A stretch of DNA of 64,000 nt from Nostoc sp. LEGE 12450 (GTDB lineage Bacteria > Cyanobacteriota > Cyanobacteriia > Cyanobacteriales > Nostocaceae), in contig NZ_JADEXU010000013.1 of the NCBI RefSeq assembly GCF_015206895.1, forward strand, positions 21,319 through 85,318, in the 5' to 3' direction. Under the pieces are notes generated by a model. It did no database searches. It saw only the letters and a list, made by a program, of their open reading frames with translations, and was not told the origin of the DNA. The position numbers were made by a program, and so were the translations under genes. This document shows, one piece after another, positions 58,108 through 64,000 of this stretch (positions are counted from its first letter, which is position 1; each line of letters opens with the position of its first letter).

Positions 58108-59031
58108 TTATCTTGCCCATTGCTGCAAGATATAAGTATAAAAAGCCTCTTTATCTACTTTATCCATCGCATAAATTTTCCGCCCACCAGAAACTACTTT
58201 AGTCCGTCCCTGACTGATTCCGGTGGTGATAATTTCTGTTTCCCATTCGCGCAATTGATAATATTCTGGGTGTCCCAGATAAGCTGTCGCCAGCACATCC
58301 CAAAAATAATAATCTTGGGGGATAACTAGTGCATAACATTGTCCTGCTAAATCAGAGATGGGATAGTGCCGTTGTCGTCCCATTTTGTATACTAACTCCG
58401 ATGTGACTGGGACATTATTAGTTAAATCCAAAGGACACATAATAATTTCAATTTTGGTTTGCCATAACCGCGCGGCTGAAACCGCGTCCCAATAAACATT
58501 CCATTCGGCAGAACCATCTTGTCCAGGTTCCAGACTTTTTTCCACATTACCACCAACATTCAACGCACCCCCCATCCACACAATTTTGTGGATCTTGGCT
58601 TCAATATCCGGTGCTTTGTCTAAAGCTACTGCAACGGTGGTTAACGGCCCAGTTACCATCAACGTTACGGGGTCTGATGCCTCACGCAGCACCTTAATCA
58701 TGAAATCTTGACCTGTTTCGGCAACTAGAGGCGTAGTAATGGTTTCGCTTTGATTGAGAATGGGGAGATGGTCAACAATAAAGGAATCACGGCGATAGAG
58801 AGTAGGAAATGGATTGATGCCGCGCACAGTGCTTTCTGCTACCGAGATATGAGAAAATCCCATCAAATCGAGAATTTTACGTGTGGCGCTAACAGCCGGT
58901 TGAATGTAGCAATCTGCTGGAGTGACGACAACACCAAGAAGTTCGATATGATCCATCGTCAAAAGCAGCATAGTTGCCAGATAGTCATCTACACCGCCAT
59001 CGTGATCCATTAATACAAGTTGTTTTGACAT
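58108..59031 (-). CDS. Nucleoside hydrolase, ribonucleoside-type
   Basis: A 307-residue nucleoside hydrolase. The calcium-binding cluster DHDGGVDD sits at the N-terminus (LVLMDHDGGVDD), and VTGPLTTVAVAL and EWNVYWDAVSAARLW carry further sugar-binding residues. It cleaves ribonucleosides to base and ribose; base preference cannot be read. The start could be the ATG at 59010 (MDHDGG) because no ribosome-binding site precedes 59031. It is head-to-head with a cytosine deaminase 16 bp away, suggesting shared pyrimidine salvage. Confidence 0.9.
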   Translation of the reverse strand: MSKQLVLMDHDGGVDDYLATMLLLTMDHIELLGVVVTPADCYIQPAVSATRKILDLMGFSHISVAESTVRGINPFPTLYRRDSFIVDHLPILNQSETITTPLVAETGQDFMIKVLREASDPVTLMVTGPLTTVAVALDKAPDIEAKIHKIVWMGGALNVGGNVEKSLEPGQDGSAEWNVYWDAVSAARLWQTKIEIIMCPLDLTNNVPVTSELVYKMGRQRHYPISDLAGQCYALVIPQDYYFWDVLATAYLGHPEYYQLREWETEIITTGISQGRTKVVSGGRKIYAMDKVDKEAFYTYILQQWAR

Positions 59032-59047
59032 AAAAGGAGATATTAAT

Positions 59048-59479
59048 ATGGATGAGTTTATGGAAGCTGCGATTCAAGAAGCAAAACAAGGCAGACAAGA
59101 AGGTGGAATTCCTATTGGTTCAGTTCTCGTCAAAGATGGCAAAATTCTCGGCAGAGGACACAATAAACGTGTGCAAGATGGCGATCCTGTCACCCATGCA
59201 GAAATCGATTGTCTCCGCAATGCTGGGAGAGTTGGCAGCTACAGAGGTACTACACTCTATTCAACTTTAATGCCGTGTTACTTGTGCGCTGGGGCTGTGG
59301 TGCAATTTGGTATTAAAAAAGTCATCGTCGGAGAATCCCAAACTTTTCCTGGTGCTAAAGAATTTATGGTATCTCACGGTGTAGAAGTAATTGATCTTAA
59401 TCTTGACGATTGCGAACAAATGATGAGTGAGTTTATTGCAACGAATCCCGAACTTTGGAATGAAGATATCGGTAATTAG
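59048..59479 (+). CDS. Cytosine deaminase, FCY1-like
   Basis: A 143-residue zinc-dependent deaminase. HAEIDCL supplies His and catalytic Glu, and PCYLCAGAVV the two zinc cysteines. The whole sequence, including EGGIPIGSVLVKDG, TTLYSTLMPC and the C-terminal WNEDIG, parallels yeast cytosine deaminase (FCY1), so free cytosine to uracil is the most likely reaction. It has a good ribosome-binding site (aaggaga) and starts 16 bp from the divergent nucleoside hydrolase. The pair could take cytidine to cytosine to uracil. Confidence 0.9.
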   Translation: MDEFMEAAIQEAKQGRQEGGIPIGSVLVKDGKILGRGHNKRVQDGDPVTHAEIDCLRNAGRVGSYRGTTLYSTLMPCYLCAGAVVQFGIKKVIVGESQTFPGAKEFMVSHGVEVIDLNLDDCEQMMSEFIATNPELWNEDIGN

Positions 59480-59682
59480 AGACGCGATTAATCGCGTCTG
59501 TACAAGAGTTAGGAGTAGCCCGCGTCTTGGTTACTTTTGATAGGAAAATTATGGCAGGAGCGATGGCGTAACCGCCCGCCGAAGGCGATCGCTATCTAAA
59601 AAGAATATGGCAGAATAAGCTACTCGACTGCCAAGCATTCAACCCAGACAAAAAGTTACCTTCACACGGATACTCATTACTG

Positions 59683-60807
59683 CTAACGCAGCAAAAGTGT
59701 GCTGTTATTATCAATCAGTGTAAGAGTTCCACCAGTGGACATACCTGGGTTAGACTGTGCTGATGCATTATAAGTCTCAATATAGCGACGCACTTCTAAT
59801 GGAAAGTGGGGATAGTCTAATACTGCATCTCCATCAGCGATAGTTGCCCAGAAGTCTCGCAAACTAGGAGCTAATCTTTTCGCCTGTGATAATGGTAAGT
59901 TTAATGGAGAATGAGTTAGTAACTTGACTAAAAAGGGGAAAGAGCGATCGCCCATCCACTGCCGCGATGACTCTTGCAAGTCTGGAAAATCAGGCACTGA
60001 CTCTACCCGATGGGATAAAATTTGCAAGGATTCTTTACCTTGGTTATCCCGATGAAACTCTAGCACCCGATAAGGGTGAGGATAGCTCACTAAAGAACCA
60101 GTGGTAATATCATATACTCCATCTGAGTGAGCAATATCCTGAACGTGCAAATGCCCTGTGAATACCAGTTTGACTCCGTAGCGCCTCAGCAATTGCAACA
60201 GTTCTGCTGAATTGGACAACATGTAGCGATTTGCCAGTGGATGGTTCGATTGATTGGGTAAATGTTCCACCACATTATGATGCACCATCACCAAAACTAA
60301 TTCATCAACAGATGCCGCCAGCACCTCTTCTAACCACTGTAGCTGTTTGGCATCCAAACAACCTATCTGCTCCCCCTCGTCATTAAAGTAGTTAGAATTC
60401 AATCCAATCAGCTTAACTCCAGGTAGCAATTGACGGATGTAGTAAATCTGCTGCGGATCTTCATAGCCAAACTTCGTGTAATAGTAGGGAAAATCCGCGA
60501 AAGCAATTGATTGTTGATCGGCCAACAGCACAGGAACGTCATGATTACCAGGAACAACATAGACGGGAAAAGGTAGCTGGGCTAAACATTGTTGTAACCA
60601 GGCGTGGTTCTCTGGTTCGCCGTGCTGGGTTAAATCTCCTGGCAACAATAAGAAATCTAAATCTAGTTGTGTTAAATGTTCTAGTACACTTTGAAACGCC
60701 GAGATACTGACTTCTACTAGATGAAAACGACTAGGATGATCCCAGATTGTGTGGGGAAGCGCCACGTGTAAGTCGCTAACTACCGCAAAGCGAAAATTGA
60801 GAGTCAT
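59683..60807 (-). CDS. Metallophosphoesterase
   Basis: A 374-residue calcineurin-like phosphoesterase. The metal motifs are in order: FAVVSDLHVALP (D-x-H), LLPGDLTQHG (GD), VVPGNHD (GNHD), MVHHNVV (H) and FTGHLHVQDI (GHxH). This order fits class III-type phosphodiesterases (cAMP or GpdQ-like), but the substrate cannot be told. There is a C-terminal extension of about 110 residues without known motifs. No signal peptide, so probably cytoplasmic. Confidence 0.88.
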   Translation of the reverse strand: MTLNFRFAVVSDLHVALPHTIWDHPSRFHLVEVSISAFQSVLEHLTQLDLDFLLLPGDLTQHGEPENHAWLQQCLAQLPFPVYVVPGNHDVPVLLADQQSIAFADFPYYYTKFGYEDPQQIYYIRQLLPGVKLIGLNSNYFNDEGEQIGCLDAKQLQWLEEVLAASVDELVLVMVHHNVVEHLPNQSNHPLANRYMLSNSAELLQLLRRYGVKLVFTGHLHVQDIAHSDGVYDITTGSLVSYPHPYRVLEFHRDNQGKESLQILSHRVESVPDFPDLQESSRQWMGDRSFPFLVKLLTHSPLNLPLSQAKRLAPSLRDFWATIADGDAVLDYPHFPLEVRRYIETYNASAQSNPGMSTGGTLTLIDNNSTLLLR

Positions 60808-61236
60808 TGATTTATGAAAATGTTAAAAGCAGAGGTTAAAACAAGTCTTTTTCCAAAAGTATAACGCTTGCTTTGTTTCGCTGCTCAGGAGTGCATTTAC
60901 TTAATATTTGTATACATTAAGCATCGATTACACGCTATGGTGACAATTAATTTCGAGGTTGAATATAACCATTAATCTGCAAAAACTATCGGAGATTTGA
61001 TCTAAAGATTTAATAATCAACGTTCAAGTAACCGGGCGATCGCTTCTATCTGCACGCAAACAATTCAATAGTCCCTAAGCGTAGCCCTTCTTTACGAGAA
61101 GCTGCGCCCTAAACGTAGCTATACGGCTGCGCTCAGGAACTACTCGTCGTAGACATCGCTTTCTTTGTTGGTTTCTCTGCTACTCCCCTTTTCGGTAAAA
61201 TAACTTAGCAGATCGCTAAGGAACAGGTTCAGGATC
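60808..61236. other. Intergenic region with Nostoc hairpin repeat
   Basis: No gene. It holds a dispersed repeat at about 61073-61107 (cctaagcgtagcccttcttt...), whose inverted relative lies at 62358-62397. The mtnP promoter should be near its right end. Confidence 0.5.
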
Positions 61237-62109
61237 ATGGCTCAAGCTAGTATTGGGATTATTGGTGGCAGTGGTCTGTATAAAATGGACGCGCTCAAAG
61301 ATGTCGAAGAGGTACATATTCAAACCCCCTTTGGTTCACCATCTGATGCTTTGATTCTGGGAACATTGGATGGTACAAGGGTAGCTTTTTTAGCGCGTCA
61401 TGGCCGTAATCATACACTGTTACCCTCTGAGTTACCGTTTCGTGCTAATATCTACGCGATGAAGCAATTGGGTGTGGAGTATTTAATTTCAGCTAGTGCT
61501 GTGGGTTCCTTGAAGGAAGAGGCAAAACCACTGGATATGGTGGTACCAGATCAGTTTATTGATAGAACGAAAAATCGGATTTCAACGTTTTTTGGTGAGG
61601 GAATTGTGGCTCACATTGCCTTTGGCGATCCGATTTGTAAGAACTTGGCTGCTGTATTGGCAGATGCGATCGCATCTCTCAGTTTACCAGAAGTTACTCT
61701 CCATCGCGGCGGCACTTATGTGTGCATGGAAGGGCCAGCTTTTTCCACTAAGGCTGAATCGAATCTTTACCGCAGTTGGGATGCCACAATCATTGGAATG
61801 ACGAATTTACCAGAGGCGAAGTTAGCAAGGGAAGCGGAAATTGCTTATGCAACTTTAGCGCTGGTGACAGATTATGATTGTTGGCATCCAGACCATGACA
61901 GTGTGACGGTGGAATTGGTGATTGGCAATTTGCTGCGGAATGCTGTGAATGCTCAAAAGGTGATTCAAGAAACTGTGCGGCGCTTGAGTGAAAATCCCCC
62001 ACCGAGTGAGGCGCATTCGGCGTTGCAGTATGCAATTTTGACTCAGTTGGATAAAGCACCAGCCGCGACGAAGGAAAAGTTAGGGTTATTGTTGCAGAAG
62101 TATTTGTAA
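61237..62109 (+). CDS. mtnP: S-methyl-5'-thioadenosine phosphorylase
   Basis: A 290-residue MTA phosphorylase of the PNP/MTAP family. [14 protein letters not shown] at the start is the phosphate-binding motif, [29 protein letters not shown] is characteristic of [15 protein letters not shown] and [11 protein letters not shown] are further active-site regions, and [16 protein letters not shown] carries the ribose-binding residues. It splits methylthioadenosine, from polyamine synthesis and other SAM reactions, to adenine and methylthioribose-1-phosphate, feeding methionine salvage. Full length; the ATG at 61237 is preceded by aggaac..cagg. No other salvage genes are adjacent. Confidence 0.95.
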   Translation: MAQASIGIIGGSGLYKMDALKDVEEVHIQTPFGSPSDALILGTLDGTRVAFLARHGRNHTLLPSELPFRANIYAMKQLGVEYLISASAVGSLKEEAKPLDMVVPDQFIDRTKNRISTFFGEGIVAHIAFGDPICKNLAAVLADAIASLSLPEVTLHRGGTYVCMEGPAFSTKAESNLYRSWDATIIGMTNLPEAKLAREAEIAYATLALVTDYDCWHPDHDSVTVELVIGNLLRNAVNAQKVIQETVRRLSENPPPSEAHSALQYAILTQLDKAPAATKEKLGLLLQKYL

Positions 62110-62165
62110 TATTGGTGGTGAATTAGCCATGTCTACGACGTATTTTCTCAGATTACATCAAGAGC

Positions 62166-62327
62166 TAATACTGTTCGGTTAAGGCAAGAGACACGATAAA
62201 TCACCATCTCTACGAACGACTGATTATTGTAGAGACGGCGATTTATCGCGTCTTTGTGATGATTTATCACATCATTGCGATCTAGAATTTTCATTATTTC
62301 ATTAAAAACCTTAACCGAACCATATTA
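62166..62327. mobile_element. MITE with 19-bp terminal inverted repeats
   Basis: taatactgttcggttaagg (62166-62184) pairs with ccttaaccgaaccatatta (62309-62327), 17 of 19 bases. Inside are two opposite copies of the gagacgcgataaatcgcc hairpin. No coding sequence. The same ends occur at 43458 and 53986. Confidence 0.7.
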
Positions 62328-62357
62328 GAGCAAAAGCGATCGCTACAACGAGTGATT

Positions 62358-62397
62358 CCTGAGCGCAGCCTCTCGTAGAGAAGGGCTACGCCTACGC
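62358..62397. repeat. Dispersed hairpin repeat
   Basis: gagcgcagcctctcgtagag then aagggctacgcctacgc. Inverted relative of the repeat at 61073-61107. Confidence 0.55.
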
Positions 62398-62461
62398 ACC
62401 ATCAGATTCTTCGGTGACGTACCATTATTATAAAATCATATAAGTGATAACACGTAAAATT

Positions 62462-62650
62462 ATGCGTTTCATCAACAAACTCATGAGTTTCATCAACAAA
62501 CTCATGCGTTTCATCAACAAACTCATGCGTTTCATCAACAAACGCATGAGTTTCATCAACAAACTCATGAGTTTCATCAACAAACTCATGCGTTTCATCA
62601 ACAAAAGCATGAGTTTCATTAACAAACGCATGAGTTTCATTAACAAACGC
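62462..62650. repeat. 21-bp tandem repeat, nine copies
   Basis: Nine copies of a 21-base unit of type atg(c/a)gtttcatcaacaaact(c) run from 62462, followed by a degraded tenth. Copies vary at a few positions. Because 21 is a multiple of three the frame stays open on both strands: the plus strand (from a GTG at 62444) reads M(R/S)FINKL repeats; the minus strand reads MRLLMKL-type repeats. The block is flanked by related direct repeats (about 62420 and 62703, accat.at.ataaaatcata). Whether it is translated is unknown. Confidence 0.85.
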
Positions 62651-62809
62651 ATGAATTTCGTTATGAAGCTTTGCTTGTTCGTGGTGTCTGGCAGATTTAT
62701 TGCACCATCATCATAAAATCATACAGGCGATCGCACTTCCTCAGATTACAGCAACGGCGATCGCTACGACGGGCTATTCGGCATCGCAGTAAATCTTACC
62801 CCTCCCCCA

Positions 62810-64000
62810 CTAATCGCTCGGCAACTTCTTCAACTCTTCTGGTGTAAACGGATTTTTGCCTGCATTTAGAGCATTAACCCACCTTCGGCGTTGTGCTTTA
62901 TACCCATTAGGATCATTATCAGTTGATTTAATATATGCTTCAAAATCTTCAACTGCGCCTTTGATATTGCCAGTTAGCGCCCTAGCCAAACCACGGCTAT
63001 CTTGAATACTGGTATCTTTGGGTGCAAGGATAACGGCTTTTTCACAAGCGAACATTACATCAGCAGCATGGTTATGTAGACTACCTAGCCAACAGAGGCT
63101 GTTCCAAGAATCGGCAGGGATTTCTGGTGTTGGTTGCAGCTTTTCAATCTCTGTGTATTTCTTAATTGCTTGTTTAACATCACCCTGCTTTAAAAGTTCT
63201 TTACTTTGAGCAACTAGAGCTTCTACTACAAGCTTTTTGGCAATAGTTTCTGGATTATTTTGCAACCCATGTGTATCTGGTTCAAGGTCAATTTTCGAGT
63301 CAAGTTGCTGTGCTTGTTTGAACTTTGCCACCGCACCTGGAATATTACCATTTTTTGCGAGTTCCTGTCCTTGCTGTACTAAAGCAAGCTTTTTGACAAG
63401 AGTTTCTGGATTATTTTGCAACCCATGTGTATCTGGTTCAAGGTCAATTTTCGAGTCAAGTTGCTGTGCTTGTTTGAACTTTGCCACCGCACCCGGAATA
63501 TCACCATCCTTTGCTTTTTCTTCACCTTGAGCAACATAGGCTGGTGCTGCTTTTATCTCTGGGTTAAGTACTAATTTGGGTTTCCAGGAATTGGCTTTTT
63601 TGAATTTTTCTACAGCCCGCTCAAAATCACCAGCCTGGGCTAATTTTTCCCCTTGGGTAACAAGAGAATCTGCTGCTGCTAACAACAAATTCGGTGTTTG
63701 ACATGGCTCTAATTCTTCTAAACTCTCTGGATGGAAGCGCAAATAATCTTGTAGCCACTCGCACCCCAAGGTGAGGAGATTTTCTAAATCTAAATTCCAC
63801 AAGCGGACTGTGTTGTCATTACTGCCAGAGGCGATGGTTTTGCCATCGGGGCTGAATGCCACGCTTAAGACATAACTGCTATGCCCTTTGAGGGTTTTCA
63901 ACTCTTGCCCGGCTAAATTCCACAAGCGGACTGTGTTGTCAGAACTGCCAGAGGCGATGGTTTTGCCATCGGGGCTGAATGCCACGCTATTGACAAAACT
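62810..64000 (-). CDS. WD40 repeat protein, C-terminal part (runs off window)
   Basis: The frame stays open to the right edge, so the N-terminus is outside; at least 391 residues are present. It begins in WD40 blades (AFSPDGKTIASGSSDNTVRLWNL twice) and continues into a helical repeat region. Units such as GDIPGAVAKFKQAQQLDSKIDL are near-identical over about 40 residues (DNA about 63237-63360 and 63393-63520). A TPR-like tail follows (CEKAVILAPKDTS, AVEDFEAYIKSTDNDPNGYKAQRRRW). Large WD40 proteins of this type in Nostoc usually carry N-terminal NTPase, kinase or peptidase domains; which one is present here cannot be seen. Confidence 0.85.
   Translation of the reverse strand, partial: SFVNSVAFSPDGKTIASGSSDNTVRLWNLAGQELKTLKGHSSYVLSVAFSPDGKTIASGSNDNTVRLWNLDLENLLTLGCEWLQDYLRFHPESLEELEPCQTPNLLLAAADSLVTQGEKLAQAGDFERAVEKFKKANSWKPKLVLNPEIKAAPAYVAQGEEKAKDGDIPGAVAKFKQAQQLDSKIDLEPDTHGLQNNPETLVKKLALVQQGQELAKNGNIPGAVAKFKQAQQLDSKIDLEPDTHGLQNNPETIAKKLVVEALVAQSKELLKQGDVKQAIKKYTEIEKLQPTPEIPADSWNSLCWLGSLHNHAADVMFACEKAVILAPKDTSIQDSRGLARALTGNIKGAVEDFEAYIKSTDNDPNGYKAQRRRWVNALNAGKNPFTPEELKKLPSD

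Noticed and set aside
62428..62652. Minus-strand 74-codon frame as a real protein
   Set aside because: It is only the complement of the 21-bp tandem repeat; listed as a repeat.
1..64000. CRISPR arrays, tRNA and rRNA genes
   Set aside because: No array of regularly spaced direct repeats with unique spacers and no recognisable RNA gene were seen by eye; a tRNAscan or Infernal run would be decisive.

Overview
The window is from a filamentous cyanobacterium of the Nostocales, most likely Nostoc or a close relative. Evidence: frequent HIP1 octamers (GCGATCGC); heptamer-type short repeats (caatgac/aaatgac, ggcaaca); dispersed Nostoc-type hairpin repeats; and cyanobacterial families such as Psb34, a CIA30-containing SDR, a COP23-domain protein, a filamentous-haemagglutinin-type secreted protein, Uma2-family proteins and RTX-type phosphatases. 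Coding density is moderate and there are many relics (at least three transposase or integrase pieces, three decayed coding fragments and several MITE-like elements), so this is accessory-rich chromosome or a large plasmid.

Layout. 0-3.4 kb: small stress-type genes (ChaB, a membrane protein), a Uma2 protein, a GNAT acetyltransferase and an IS5 relic. 3.8-7.7 kb: a lipoxygenase, a P450 with CYP74-like features and an unrecognised 186-aa protein, read as an oxylipin cassette. 8-14.3 kb: a membrane alpha/beta hydrolase, a frameshifted tyrosine recombinase relic, a secreted haemagglutinin-type protein and a response regulator-histidine kinase. 14.6-20.3 kb: SDR/CIA30 protein, a small coiled-coil protein, a three-gene minus-strand set (retropepsin-like protease, AhpD-like protein, alpha/beta hydrolase), a nucleoside phosphorylase and an ISAs1 relic. 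20.5-36.6 kb: a minus-strand NRPS/PKS operon in the order A-T, KS-AT-ACP-aminotransferase, membrane acyltransferase, C-A-T, docking-C-A-T-TE, ending in a strong terminator at 20346-20373. 36.7-38 kb: decayed pieces of an acyltransferase, a DUF4114 protein and a haemagglutinin C-terminus.

38.3-49.1 kb: two very large minus-strand calcium-binding phosphohydrolases. One combines alkaline phosphatase, an esterase-like domain and GDPD; the other combines a nuclease/phosphatase domain, esterase-like domains and phytase. Both have candidate Pho boxes upstream, so they look like extracellular scavengers of organic phosphorus. 49.8-53.7 kb: COP23 protein, M48 protease, Uma2 protein and psb34. 54-62.1 kb: a DUF1611/epimerase pair, Nudix hydrolase, two adjacent RelE-like proteins, a head-to-head nucleoside hydrolase and cytosine deaminase, a metallophosphoesterase and mtnP. 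62.1-64 kb: a MITE, a 21-bp tandem repeat and the C-terminus of a WD40 protein that runs off the window.

The NRPS/PKS operon is the most likely new system. Both intact A domains read as valine-type by eye. The PKS has a malonyl-type AT and a built-in PLP aminotransferase with no ketoreductase, so the predicted core is a valine-derived 3,4-diamino acid joined to a second valine. The terminal module has a Cys in place of the catalytic His of its C domain and has lost key residues of its A domain (A3, the Asp235 equivalent, the A10 lysine), while its carrier protein and thioesterase look intact. It may therefore serve mainly as a release module or be loaded in an unusual way.
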